Part shown: one piece after another, positions 24,855 to 33,868 of the stretch
Numbering within the stretch: the first letter of the stretch is position 1
How the letters are laid out: every line of letters begins with the position of its first letter
Origin: Pseudopedobacter sp037968815
GTDB taxonomy: Bacteria; Bacteroidota; Bacteroidia; Sphingobacteriales; Sphingobacteriaceae
Assembly (NCBI GenBank): GCA_037968815.1
Contig: JBBKWF010000007.1
Span: forward strand, 62,001 to 126,000
Direction: 5' to 3'
Length of the DNA: 64,000 bases
Notes under the pieces: model-generated
The model's input: the letters and a program-made list of their open reading frames with translations, nothing else
What the model was told of the DNA's origin: nothing
Database searches by the model: none
Made by a program: the position numbers and the translations under genes

Positions 24855-26393
24855 ATGAATAAGGTAACTGCGTGTAAGATAGTCTCAGTTCGTTTAATCT
24901 TCTTAGTGGGTATAATGATATTTAGTTTAGACTCTCCTGTTTTTGGGCAGAATAGTCTAGATAGAAAAGGAGTCGTTGTGGAGGGTACTGTGACTGATCA
25001 ATACAAAAAGTCTGTTCCCAATGTAGTTATAACTGATGGTTATTCCTGCGTTTCTACAAATGCTAAAGGGGAGTATTCAATAATACTAAATGAATCGTCT
25101 AAATTTGTTTATTACTCTACGCCATCAGCTTATGAGATAACAACTGAATCCGGAGCAAGTAACTATCCCAGTTTTTATGTCAACCTCGATTCCGTTTCGC
25201 TGTCAAGGAAAAAACCGACTATAAATTTTGTTCTCAAAAAACAAAAAAAAGTAGAAAAGGAGTTTAATATTATCGGTATCGCCGATCCGCAGGTGCGTAC
25301 TGAGCAAAATATAGAATACTTCAAGAACGAAACAGTGAAAGATATAAGCGAGACGTTATCGTCTTACTCGGTGAACTCTTATGGACTTGTTTTTGGTGAT
25401 GTGTTGTATGATATGCCCGAAATTACAGAGTCAATGAAAGAAACGTTATCATCGGCTCCTATGCCGATGTTTGTTGCGATAGGTAACCATGATGAATTTC
25501 CGGATCAAAAGACAGGGCATAAAACTGGCGAATTTTTTAGTGATCATTTTGGACCTTTAAACTACTCTTTTAACCGAGGTGATGTTCATTTTGTGGGTTT
25601 AGACGATATTTTGTTTACAGAAGATGGGAAGTATAAGATATCCTTTTCTGATGAGCAAATAGAATGGTTAAGGCAGGACTTAAGCTACGTTCCTAAGAAC
25701 AAAATGGTAGTAGTTTACTTTCATTTCCCCTTAATGCCTTTGCGAAAAGAAAAGACTTACAATAAGGATAAAATTCTTGATTTGCTGAAAGACTACGCAG
25801 AAGTTCATTTAATGTCTGGCCACACCCATTACAATCATAATTATATCTATGAAGCTCCCTATGATAATATATATGAACATGTTCAAGCGGCGGCCTGCGG
25901 AGCATTTTGGAAGTCAACTATTAATGCTGATGGTACACCAAATGGGTATGCTGTATATGAGGTTAAGGGAAATAGAATTTCAAACTTATATTACAAGTCC
26001 GTAGGTTATTCTAAAGACTTCCAGATTAGACTGTATAAAGGAGATACAGTTTTTGGAGGAGATTACGGTTCGTTTTCATTTGAACAACCTTCTGATTGTC
26101 TTGTAGCTAATGTATGGAATGTTGATCCAGACTGGACAATTGAAGTTTATGAGAACAACAAAAAAATGGGTTCAATGAAACCTGCTGATTTCAAAAAAGA
26201 AGCATGGGCAATGGGCTACCATATAGGTGTTTTAAATAGAGATCCCAGACATCATAGTCCAAATACAACTCATCTATACACGTATAAGATTAAGGATATA
26301 AATGCTAAAATCAGGGTTGTAGCGAAAGATAAGTTTGGGAATGTTTATTCACAAGATACCATTACAGAGGATTTTTCTCAGGCAATTAGATGA
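24855..26393 (+). CDS. Exported calcineurin-like metallophosphoesterase with N- and C-terminal accessory domains
   Basis: 512 residues with a signal peptide ending near VFGQNS. Residues about 38-130 form a beta-sandwich (metallophosphatase N-terminal domain, carboxypeptidase-regulatory-like). Residues 135-360 form the catalytic core with GIADPQVR, FGDVLYD, IGNHDEFP, YFHFPL and GHTHYNHN metal-binding motifs. Residues about 385-505 match the C-terminal domain found with this subgroup. It would cleave phosphomono- or diesters outside the inner membrane. It ends the 22891-26393 phosphoesterase block, with a terminator at 26402. Confidence 0.92.
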   Translation: MNKVTACKIVSVRLIFLVGIMIFSLDSPVFGQNSLDRKGVVVEGTVTDQYKKSVPNVVITDGYSCVSTNAKGEYSIILNESSKFVYYSTPSAYEITTESGASNYPSFYVNLDSVSLSRKKPTINFVLKKQKKVEKEFNIIGIADPQVRTEQNIEYFKNETVKDISETLSSYSVNSYGLVFGDVLYDMPEITESMKETLSSAPMPMFVAIGNHDEFPDQKTGHKTGEFFSDHFGPLNYSFNRGDVHFVGLDDILFTEDGKYKISFSDEQIEWLRQDLSYVPKNKMVVVYFHFPLMPLRKEKTYNKDKILDLLKDYAEVHLMSGHTHYNHNYIYEAPYDNIYEHVQAAACGAFWKSTINADGTPNGYAVYEVKGNRISNLYYKSVGYSKDFQIRLYKGDTVFGGDYGSFSFEQPSDCLVANVWNVDPDWTIEVYENNKKMGSMKPADFKKEAWAMGYHIGVLNRDPRHHSPNTTHLYTYKIKDINAKIRVVAKDKFGNVYSQDTITEDFSQAIR

Positions 26394-26401
26394 TGATCGC
26401 T

Positions 26402-26428
26402 CACTACGCAAGATGCCGTAGTGTTTTT
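26402..26428 (+). terminator. Terminator after the metallophosphoesterase gene
   Basis: CACTACG (26402-26408) pairs with CGTAGTG (26417-26423), an 8-base loop lies between, and five T follow. It lies 8 bases after the stop codon. Confidence 0.85.
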
Positions 26429-26864
26429 AGTGAAATTATGATAAGGTTAAGGTGTTCTTCGAACTTGCGGATTGGTTATCTAGCTTAGTCTATTTTAGCC
26501 CTTTTCCAGATAATGTTATTATAAAATAAATGATTTTTATTCAGTTTTTTTAATTGATATTTCTTTCAACCTCATTATAGAGGTAAATAAAATTCATTCT
26601 GCAATTGAGTAGTGTTTAATTAGGGCTTTTAGATTGTTTTTCTAATTATGAACTATATGCTCATTATAGTTATGAGGAGTTATATGTTTGTTAATTAAAT
26701 GTATTTCTGTTTAAAATTAGCTCATTTAAGGTTTTATTGGCTTTTATTTTCTTATTTTATTTTATTTTATTCTCTTTTTATATTTTATTTTGTTTAATTT
26801 GTTTAAATTAATTGTATTAAACTTAAAAACCTCCGGTAAATTTTTCTAACAGGGCTAAATAATA
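26429..26864. other. AT-rich upstream region of the polyol-transport/kinase operon
   Basis: 436 bases without a gene. The right half is strongly T-rich on the plus strand and contains TTTGTTTAAATT at 26798-26809, a 12-base word also present at 19170-19181 upstream of the other transporter operon. No perfect -33/-7 pair was found. Confidence 0.35.
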
Positions 26865-28154
26865 ATGAGACAGAGTATGTTAAACGATAATACACTACTA
26901 GATAGAGTAGGGCTTCCAAAGCCATTCGCGTGGGGTTATTTAGGCATCCTGATTTTTATGATGGGAGATGGGGTTGAGCAAGGTTGGTTGAGTCCGTATC
27001 TTATAGAACGGGGGCTTAGCATGCAACAGACGGCCTTGCTATTTACTGTTTATGGAATTGCAATTGCAATTTCTTCGTGGTTTTCAGGTGTTTTAACAGA
27101 AATGTTTACTCCAAAGAAAACCATGTTGATAGGGCTGGTGCTTTTTATACTAAGTACAATAGGTTTTGTTGGTTACGGCATACAAAGTTTGGATTTTGGA
27201 GTGATGCTGTTCACCTATGCTATCAGAGGATTTGGTTATCCATTATTTGCATATTCTTTTTTGGTGTGGATTACTTATCAGTGTCCACAAAACCGATTAG
27301 GACGAGCGGTCGGCTGGTTTTGGTTTGTATTTACAGGTGGTTTAAATGTATTTGGTGCTTATTACGCAAGTTGGGCTATAGAGCATTTGGGTTATGTAGA
27401 TACATTGTGGAGCTCTATATTTTGGGTTTTAGTAGGTGCGTTTTTCGCACTGGTTTTAAATAAAAACAAATTTAGCAACGAAACATTAGAAAAGCAATCA
27501 AAAGCAAAGGAGTTAATGAAGGGGCTTACAATAATGAAAGAAGAGCCCAAAGTTTTAATTGGCGGAATTGTAAGGGTTATTAACACCACCGCACAGTTTG
27601 CTTTTCCGGTATTTATTCCAACTTATATGGCAGTTCATGGGTTCTCAACCCAAGAATGGTTACAGATATGGGGTACAATTTTTACCGCAAACATTGCATT
27701 TAATTTGATTTTTGGATTTGTAGGCGACCGTTTAGGTTGGCAGAATACCATTGCTTGGTTTGGTGGGGTAGGTTGCGGTTTAACCACATTATTGTTTTTT
27801 TACTCACCTGTAATATTTGGGCCAAGTTTTTGGTTGGTTATGGGTTGTGGAGTATTGTGGGGAGCCCTATTGGCCGGTTATGTTCCGCTTTCGGCACTTG
27901 TGCCGTCTTTGGTTAAAAAAGATAAGGGAGCCGCAATGTCCGTGTTGAATTTAGGTGCTGGTTTAGCGGTTTTTCTCGGTCCTGCAATTGTGGGTGTGTT
28001 TATAGGTCCATTAGGTAGCCAAGGTGTGGTGTGGATTTTAGCCGGACTATATTTTTTAAGTGCATTCCTGACTCGGTTTATAAAACTTTCTCACGAACCA
28101 GATGTTAAAGATGATACTGGAACAGTTCAGGAGAACTTGGTTTTAGGTAGATAA
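26865..28154 (+). CDS. MFS transporter, polyol permease-like family
   Basis: 429 residues, 12 predicted helices. The N-terminus (RVGLPKPFAWGYLGILIFM, MGDGVEQGWLSPYL) resembles the polyol permease (RbtT/DalT, ribitol/arabitol) branch of MFS transporters. The middle contains the long cytoplasmic loop with LMKGLTIMKEEPKVL. It should import a sugar alcohol or closely related small polyol by proton symport. It is the first gene of a tight operon (26865-33629) continuing with a 2-hydroxyacid dehydrogenase 25 bases downstream, two kinases, a phosphatase and a GDPD. The exact polyol is not readable from sequence. Confidence 0.85.
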   Translation: MRQSMLNDNTLLDRVGLPKPFAWGYLGILIFMMGDGVEQGWLSPYLIERGLSMQQTALLFTVYGIAIAISSWFSGVLTEMFTPKKTMLIGLVLFILSTIGFVGYGIQSLDFGVMLFTYAIRGFGYPLFAYSFLVWITYQCPQNRLGRAVGWFWFVFTGGLNVFGAYYASWAIEHLGYVDTLWSSIFWVLVGAFFALVLNKNKFSNETLEKQSKAKELMKGLTIMKEEPKVLIGGIVRVINTTAQFAFPVFIPTYMAVHGFSTQEWLQIWGTIFTANIAFNLIFGFVGDRLGWQNTIAWFGGVGCGLTTLLFFYSPVIFGPSFWLVMGCGVLWGALLAGYVPLSALVPSLVKKDKGAAMSVLNLGAGLAVFLGPAIVGVFIGPLGSQGVVWILAGLYFLSAFLTRFIKLSHEPDVKDDTGTVQENLVLGR

Positions 28155-28179
28155 TAGTAGTACAATAAAATAAATACAT

Positions 28180-29160
28180 ATGAGAATATTGGTGACAGCT
28201 CCTTACAATGAACAGGGCTTGGAAGAATTAAGAGAGAATTTTGGAGATGTAATATGCTTGACATGGAAAGAAAATGGGAGGGCTTATAATGAAGAAGAGT
28301 TATCAGCATTATTAAAAGAGCATAATGCGGAGGCGCTAATAACTGAGCATGATCAAGTTACTGAGCGTGTTATAAAAGAAAATTTGGGGCTCAATTTTAT
28401 TGGGGTTTGTCGCGGTACACCTTCTAATGTTTCCTTAGAAACTGCTGCAATTTATGATATTCCCGTTTTTTATACCCCAGCAAGAAATGCGCAGGCGGTA
28501 GCCGAAATGTTTGTGGCTAATGTAATTAATGTATTAAGAAAAACTATCCCGAGCTGGCAATGGCTAACCGGTAAAAACTGGAGCGAAGGTGCTCATACCT
28601 CTTATTTGGAGTTCAAAGGAAATGAACTAGCAGGAAGAACCATTGGCATGGTAGGTTTTGGAGCCGTGGGTCAAAGAATTGCACATTTAGTGAAGGGTTT
28701 TCCGGTAAATATTAAATTTTATGATCCGTTTCTGTTAGACTACGACCCTATATATACTAAAACATCAATAGAAGATGTTTTTGAAAGCTCAGATATTGTA
28801 TCAATCCATCTTCCGGTAAATAAGCAAACTGTTGGGATGATTAATAAATCTTTAATTTCAAAAATGAAACCAGATTCTATTTTTGTGAATACAGCGAGGG
28901 CATCTGTAGTAAAGCGAGAGGACTTGTTAGATGCCCTGGAAAATAACAGAATAAGAGGTGCTGTATTAGATGTGTTCGACCATGAGCCGCCAGATGAGTT
29001 AGATTATAGATTAATAAATTCTCCAAAGGTTTTGGCCACCCCACATACGGCAGGTGCAACATTTGAGGTCGAAGATCATCATGTAGAGATCTTAAACGCA
29101 CAATTGGTTAACTGGTGGAAAGAGAAACAAACTTTATCATCTCAAAAGATTAAGGCTTAA
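28180..29160 (+). CDS. D-isomer-specific 2-hydroxyacid dehydrogenase
   Basis: 326 residues. The NAD domain has MVGFGAVGQRIAHL (about residues 156-169). The catalytic Arg lies in NTARASVVKRE (about 237-247), the Glu in DVFDHEPPDEL, and the His in ATPHTAGATFE (about residue 288). It belongs to the phosphoglycerate/hydroxypyruvate dehydrogenase group but lacks the ACT domain of serine-biosynthetic SerA. In this operon it probably oxidises or reduces an acid derived from the imported polyol. It is separated by 1 base from the downstream kinase. Confidence 0.9.
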   Translation: MRILVTAPYNEQGLEELRENFGDVICLTWKENGRAYNEEELSALLKEHNAEALITEHDQVTERVIKENLGLNFIGVCRGTPSNVSLETAAIYDIPVFYTPARNAQAVAEMFVANVINVLRKTIPSWQWLTGKNWSEGAHTSYLEFKGNELAGRTIGMVGFGAVGQRIAHLVKGFPVNIKFYDPFLLDYDPIYTKTSIEDVFESSDIVSIHLPVNKQTVGMINKSLISKMKPDSIFVNTARASVVKREDLLDALENNRIRGAVLDVFDHEPPDELDYRLINSPKVLATPHTAGATFEVEDHHVEILNAQLVNWWKEKQTLSSQKIKA

Positions 29161-29161
29161 T

Positions 29162-30622
29162 ATGTCGCATCAAGAAGCATACATGATTATTGATATCGGT
29201 ACAGGAAATGTACGGGTAGCGATAACCTCATTAAACGGAGAAGTACTGTCAGTAGAAAGAGATAACGTAGTATATAGCAAAGATAGTCGCTACAATGATG
29301 CTTTAGATTTTAATCCCGAGCAATTATGGTCTCAGATTATAAATCTCGCAAAAAAAACTTTAGCAACTTTTTCTTCTGTAACGATCAAAGCAATAACGGC
29401 CTCTAGCCAACGAGAGGGGATAGTTTTGGTGGGTAAAAACGGTAAATCTTTAATCGGATTACCTAATCATGATCATAGAGGACAAGAGTTTGAAGATATC
29501 ATTAAAGACGGGTCTCGGATATATAGCCTTACAGGGAGGTACCCTAGTTGGCTTTTTTCGGCAATGAAATTTGTTGGCATAAAAAACAAAAGAGCAGAGC
29601 TGTTTGAAGCTTGTGATTTTATCATCAGTATTAGCGATTGGGCACAATATAAACTTTCGGGTATTGCCGGCTACGAACATTCTCAAGCCTCCGAAACACA
29701 GTTATATGATATAGAAAAAAAATCGTGGTCTGATGAACTTTGCAATGCCTTTGGAATTGATAAAAGGCACTTACCTCCATTACATTACTCTGGAACTGTA
29801 CTAGGGAACTTGCTTCCAGAAGTAGCGCAACAGCTTTCTATTTCTACAAATATTCCAGTAATTGTAGGTGGAGCAGACACGCAATTAGCTATTAAAAGCA
29901 CTATGCCTAAAACAGGGGATGTGATTATCGTATCAGGAACTACCACTCCCATAACAATGGTGGTTGATAGTTATGTTATTGATGATCAACAAAAAACTTG
30001 GACAGGTAGGCATGTTGACGAAGGAAAGTTTATTCTCGAAGCAAATGCCGGAGTTACAGGTTTAAATTATCAACGTTTAAAAGAAGTTTTTTACCCTAAT
30101 GAGGATTATGCAATAATAGCGAAGGAACTAAAAGAAAATTCTTCAACAGACTGTGTTGCATCTTTAGGATCGTTAATCGCAGATGATGCTGTGCAGTTGA
30201 ATAAAGGTGGATTTATATTTAGTACCCCGGTGTCTCATGAACTTAGCCGGTCTAGTTTTGTTAAGGCTGCATTAATTGATATTGCGTGTTCAATTAAAGA
30301 AAATTACGATGCTCTAAATAGGGTAAAAAACTATAATAAAGATTATGTATGGGCATGTGGCGGTGGTTTTCAAAGCTTGTTGTTAACTCAGTATATTGCC
30401 GGGTTAATCAATAAAAAAGTTTTGTTAAGAGATGGTTATGGGCAAGCCTCCGTCTCTGGCGGTGCGGTTATTTGTAGCGAAGTTTTAAATCATAAAATAG
30501 ATGCTTCTGAAACGTTTACAGAAATACTGCCCGAAAATCAAGACGAGCTACTAAAGGTTTATAAAGAGTGGAAGGAACTGAGAGATGGCCTAAAAGAAAT
30601 ATTTGTAAAAGAAAAAGTATGA
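29162..30622 (+). CDS. FGGY-family carbohydrate kinase, LsrK-like
   Basis: 486 residues. It has the ATPase motif DIGTGNVRVAI (about residues 10-20) and conserved SSQREGIVLVGKNGKS, ISDWAQYKLSG and VIVGGADTQLAI segments that resemble autoinducer-2 kinase (LsrK) and relatives more than xylulokinases. WACGGGFQSLLLTQYIAGL is the C-terminal nucleotide-binding motif. The substrate is likely a small linear hydroxyketone or polyol, but FGGY specificities cannot be predicted reliably from sequence. Its stop overlaps the next kinase start (ATGA at 30619), so the two are translationally coupled. Confidence 0.87.
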   Translation: MSHQEAYMIIDIGTGNVRVAITSLNGEVLSVERDNVVYSKDSRYNDALDFNPEQLWSQIINLAKKTLATFSSVTIKAITASSQREGIVLVGKNGKSLIGLPNHDHRGQEFEDIIKDGSRIYSLTGRYPSWLFSAMKFVGIKNKRAELFEACDFIISISDWAQYKLSGIAGYEHSQASETQLYDIEKKSWSDELCNAFGIDKRHLPPLHYSGTVLGNLLPEVAQQLSISTNIPVIVGGADTQLAIKSTMPKTGDVIIVSGTTTPITMVVDSYVIDDQQKTWTGRHVDEGKFILEANAGVTGLNYQRLKEVFYPNEDYAIIAKELKENSSTDCVASLGSLIADDAVQLNKGGFIFSTPVSHELSRSSFVKAALIDIACSIKENYDALNRVKNYNKDYVWACGGGFQSLLLTQYIAGLINKKVLLRDGYGQASVSGGAVICSEVLNHKIDASETFTEILPENQDELLKVYKEWKELRDGLKEIFVKEKV

Positions 30623-32076
30623 TAGAACCGTTTTTTATTGGTGTAGATGTAGGTACCCAGGGTGTAAGGGTGAATCTAATTGACTCGGCAGGTAATTTAT
30701 TGGGGGCCGGCGAACAGGTTTTTGTGCTGAATAAAGAATTGAGAGAAGAGCAGTCCCCCTTATTGTGGTGGGATGCTTTCAAATGTTCTTTGTTGCAGAT
30801 GTTAAACTCTGTCGATGAAAAACTTGATAGGAGTAAAATTTTGAGTATTGCTGTAACCTCTACTTCGGGTACGGTAATTCCAATTGATAAAAACTATAAC
30901 CCTTTGCATAATGCTATTATGTATAGCGATAAAAAATCTGCTCCGCAAGCTTTAGAATGTAAAAAGGAAGCAATAAAATCAGGACAGAATTTTACCGCGT
31001 TTAGTTTTTCTACCGGATTAGCAAAAATGGTTTGGTTTTCCGAGAATTTCCCTGAGAAAGCTGAGCATATCCATAAATGGATTCATGCGGCTGATTTTAT
31101 AACCGGAAAGATAAGTGGGGTATGGGCAGTAACTGATTATACCAATGCCTTTAAATCCGGCTATGACATTCTAAATTATAAATGGCCGACTTATATCTAC
31201 GAAAAGCTACCGTTGAAAAAAGAGTGGCTACCAGAGGTAGTTCCGTCTGGTACTGTGATTGGTAGCCTAGCTCCCGACTTTGCCACGGAAATGGAGTTGC
31301 CTTTAACTATAAAAGTGGTTGCGGGAATTACAGATGGTTGCGCCTCACAAATAGCGGCAGGTGCTATTAATCCAGGTGAATGGAATACAACAATAGGAAC
31401 AACTTTAGTGATTAAAGGAGTTACTGAAAATGAAGTTAAAGACCCTGAAGGGCGAATCTACAGTCATAGGCATCCTTCGGGCTATTGGATGCCTGGAGGA
31501 GCAAGTAATACCGGTGCGGATTGGGTTTCAAATGATTTTGGTAAGGATTTGGTAGCTTTAAACAAATATGCTGACGAACACCTGCCTGGTAATCATTTAT
31601 CTTATCCGTTACGGCAAAAAGGAGAACGATTTCCATTTATTGCCCCGCAAGCTTTAGGTTTTGAGCCAGAAGGATTAAGTAAAAATGAACAATTTTTGGC
31701 CAATATGGAAGGTGTTGCCTATATAGAGAGATACGCTTTCGAAATCATTGAAGAATTGTCTGGCGAAAAGGTTAAAGCGGTTTTTACTGCCGGCGGTGCA
31801 AGTAACAGTAATGCATGGCTTAAAATAAGGAGCAATGTACTTAATGTGCCGATTTATAAAATGAAACATGTATCCGGGGCATTTGGGGCTGCTATTTTAG
31901 CCGCCTCGAAAACATATTTTAAAGACCTTCCTCAGAGCGTAAAAGCTTTGACTCAAATTGATAAAGAAGTTCTTCCAGACATTTTAATTTCACAAAAGTA
32001 TAATAATAATTATCAGGAGTTTATAAATATACTTGCTGATAGAGGATATATTAAAAAACAGGACATAAATGCTTAA
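30619..32076 (+). CDS. FGGY-family carbohydrate kinase, xylulokinase-like
   Basis: 485 residues from ATG 30619, which overlaps the upstream stop as ATGA; a longer frame from 30568 would overlap the first kinase and is not needed. ATPase motif GVDVGTQGVRVNLID is at residues 7-21. AGITDGCASQIAAGA and NTTIGTTLVIKG are the sugar-binding/phosphate regions, and FTAGGASNSNAWLKIRSNV is the C-terminal motif. It differs clearly from the first kinase and resembles xylulokinase-type members. Two distinct kinases in one operon suggest two phosphorylatable products. It overlaps the histidine phosphatase start by 8 bases. Confidence 0.88.
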   Translation: MIEPFFIGVDVGTQGVRVNLIDSAGNLLGAGEQVFVLNKELREEQSPLLWWDAFKCSLLQMLNSVDEKLDRSKILSIAVTSTSGTVIPIDKNYNPLHNAIMYSDKKSAPQALECKKEAIKSGQNFTAFSFSTGLAKMVWFSENFPEKAEHIHKWIHAADFITGKISGVWAVTDYTNAFKSGYDILNYKWPTYIYEKLPLKKEWLPEVVPSGTVIGSLAPDFATEMELPLTIKVVAGITDGCASQIAAGAINPGEWNTTIGTTLVIKGVTENEVKDPEGRIYSHRHPSGYWMPGGASNTGADWVSNDFGKDLVALNKYADEHLPGNHLSYPLRQKGERFPFIAPQALGFEPEGLSKNEQFLANMEGVAYIERYAFEIIEELSGEKVKAVFTAGGASNSNAWLKIRSNVLNVPIYKMKHVSGAFGAAILAASKTYFKDLPQSVKALTQIDKEVLPDILISQKYNNNYQEFINILADRGYIKKQDINA

Positions 32077-32668
32077 CATCTATTTATTAAGACACGGAGA
32101 GACAGTATATAACGCTGATGGAAATCGTTATTGCGGAAAAACAGATATCGGATTGACAGAAAAAGGATATCAGCAGGCAAATCTAGTAAGAGAACAGGTG
32201 AAAAACATGCAGTTTGAAGCAGTTTACTCTTCTCCTTTGCAGAGAGCGAGAATTACCGCAGAAACAGTATCTGATAGTGAAAATGTAATTATTGACGACC
32301 GTATTATAGAAGCCGACTTTGGCTTGTGGGAGGGTAAAACTCGCGAACAGTTTATATCGGAAAATGCAGGTTTATGGAATAACTGGGACGCAGATCCTTC
32401 AAAACACAGAGCCGGCGGAACGGGGGAGACAGGTGCGGAAATAGTTGCCAGAGTAGATAGCTTTTTTAAGGAAATAATACAAAAACATACTTCTGGGAAT
32501 ATTATGGTTGTTGCTCATAACGGAGTGAACAGGCTGTACTTAGCCTATAAGCTAGGTATGCCACTGAAAAATTATAGAAAAATTGCAATGGAGAATTCTA
32601 CACTTTCACTTCTCAGTTTTGATGAGTTAGGTGAAATGACACTACATAAATTAAACAGTAAAGGGTAG
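32069..32668 (+). CDS. Histidine phosphatase family protein (phosphoglycerate mutase-like)
   Basis: 199 residues. The catalytic RHG motif is Arg8-His9-Gly10 (LLRHGETVYN), the second His is in VVAHNGVNRLYL (about residue 150), and the Glu acid is in IIEADFGLWEGKTREQF. This pattern fits cobC/PGAM-type phosphatases, which remove phosphate from small sugar phosphates. Within the operon it may dephosphorylate or recycle intermediates made by the two kinases. Its start overlaps the kinase gene by 8 bases and its end is 13 bases before the second GDPD. Confidence 0.9.
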   Translation: MLNIYLLRHGETVYNADGNRYCGKTDIGLTEKGYQQANLVREQVKNMQFEAVYSSPLQRARITAETVSDSENVIIDDRIIEADFGLWEGKTREQFISENAGLWNNWDADPSKHRAGGTGETGAEIVARVDSFFKEIIQKHTSGNIMVVAHNGVNRLYLAYKLGMPLKNYRKIAMENSTLSLLSFDELGEMTLHKLNSKG

Positions 32669-32681
32669 TAAAATATATAGC

Positions 32682-33629
32682 ATGAATACAAAAAGAATAA
32701 AAACGGTTATTGTGAGTGTATTATTTTGTTTTCTGATTCAGAGTAGTTTGTCAGCGCAAGAACAGATTAATATTTTAAAAATTAACTCAACAAAAGAACT
32801 ACATGATTTCTTTGCTTATACCGGGAATGATATTCCAATAATATCCGGTCATAGAGGAGGGATGATTAAAGATTATCCTGAAAACAGCATAGCTACCTTC
32901 GAAAACACCCTAAAATATATTCCAGCTTTTTTTGAAATTGATCCTCGCTTAACAAAAGACGGGATTGTGGTTTTGATGCATGACGCTACATTAGAGCGTA
33001 CAACAACTGGTGCAGGTAAAGTGTCAGACTATACCTATGCCGAGCTTCAGAAACTGAGCTTAAAAGATAAGTTTGGAAATATAACCAGTTACAAGATTCC
33101 TACTTTAGAGGAAGTTATTATTTGGGCAAAGGGAAAAACTATTATTAATTTGGATAAAAAGGATTTACCCTTGCAAAAGACTTGTGAGATCATTAAAAAA
33201 CACAACGCTCAAGCATGGGTGATGGTAACGGTACGTAATGCAGAACAAGCTAAATTTTATACCGATGAAATTAATGATATTATGATGTCTGCTTTTGTAA
33301 AAACCAAAAAGCAACTTTTGAGCTATGAAAAAGCCGGAATCCCATTTAAACAAATGATTGCTTACGTTGGTCCATTAGATTTACCCGAAAACAAAGATTT
33401 GTACGATAAGTTACACGCAAAAGGTGTAATGTGTATGGTGTCTTCTGCACCTACATATGACCATTTTCCTTCGTCCAAATTGAGAGATGACATGTATAAG
33501 CAGGTTTTTAAAGGCGGCGCAAGTATCTTAGAGTCTGATTTGCCTATTGAAGCAGGAGAAGCAGTTGAGTCCCTGGTCCCTGCTAATAGTCCTAAGCAGA
33601 AGTATTTCGGGAAAGCATATCTGAAATAG
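32682..33629 (+). CDS. Exported glycerophosphodiester phosphodiesterase (GDPD 2)
   Basis: 315 residues with signal peptide ending near SSLSAQ. Catalytic residues are His57 (SGHRGG), Glu85 and Asp87 (FEIDPRLTKDG) and His100 (LMHDATLERTTTG). It is a close paralogue of the GDPD at 23815, with an added C-terminal ~15 residues (SPKQKYFGKAYLK). Its position at the end of the transporter-kinase operon links phosphodiester cleavage outside to polyol uptake and phosphorylation inside. The specificity of GDPD 2 relative to GDPD 1 is unknown. Confidence 0.94.
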   Translation: MNTKRIKTVIVSVLFCFLIQSSLSAQEQINILKINSTKELHDFFAYTGNDIPIISGHRGGMIKDYPENSIATFENTLKYIPAFFEIDPRLTKDGIVVLMHDATLERTTTGAGKVSDYTYAELQKLSLKDKFGNITSYKIPTLEEVIIWAKGKTIINLDKKDLPLQKTCEIIKKHNAQAWVMVTVRNAEQAKFYTDEINDIMMSAFVKTKKQLLSYEKAGIPFKQMIAYVGPLDLPENKDLYDKLHAKGVMCMVSSAPTYDHFPSSKLRDDMYKQVFKGGASILESDLPIEAGEAVESLVPANSPKQKYFGKAYLK

Positions 33630-33830
33630 AAAACCCCTTGATGTTAAAATAGGCGATATTGCAATAAATAGTTCGCTTTATGCTTCCATAAAGTATTAAC
33701 AGAGTGGTCACGCCACTTCTGAAAAGTATAATCTTATCATTTTAAAGCAGTGACAAAGGCTGTAGTAGGTATATGTGCTATAAGCACCTCTTCCTAGTGC
33801 GGAGTTTCGCTTCTTCGCATGAAAGGTTTT

Positions 33831-33868
33831 CTTTTTAAATAAAACACCGGTTTGTTTTATTTAAAAAG
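33831..33868. other. 16-bp perfect inverted repeat (hairpin) after the GDPD 2 operon
   Basis: CTTTTTAAATAAAACA (33831-33846) and TGTTTTATTTAAAAAG (33853-33868) are exact reverse complements around a 6-base loop CCGGTT. It may end the upstream operon; the T-rich arm would also form part of a bidirectional terminator. It lies 200 bases after the GDPD stop, far for a terminator. Confidence 0.5.
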
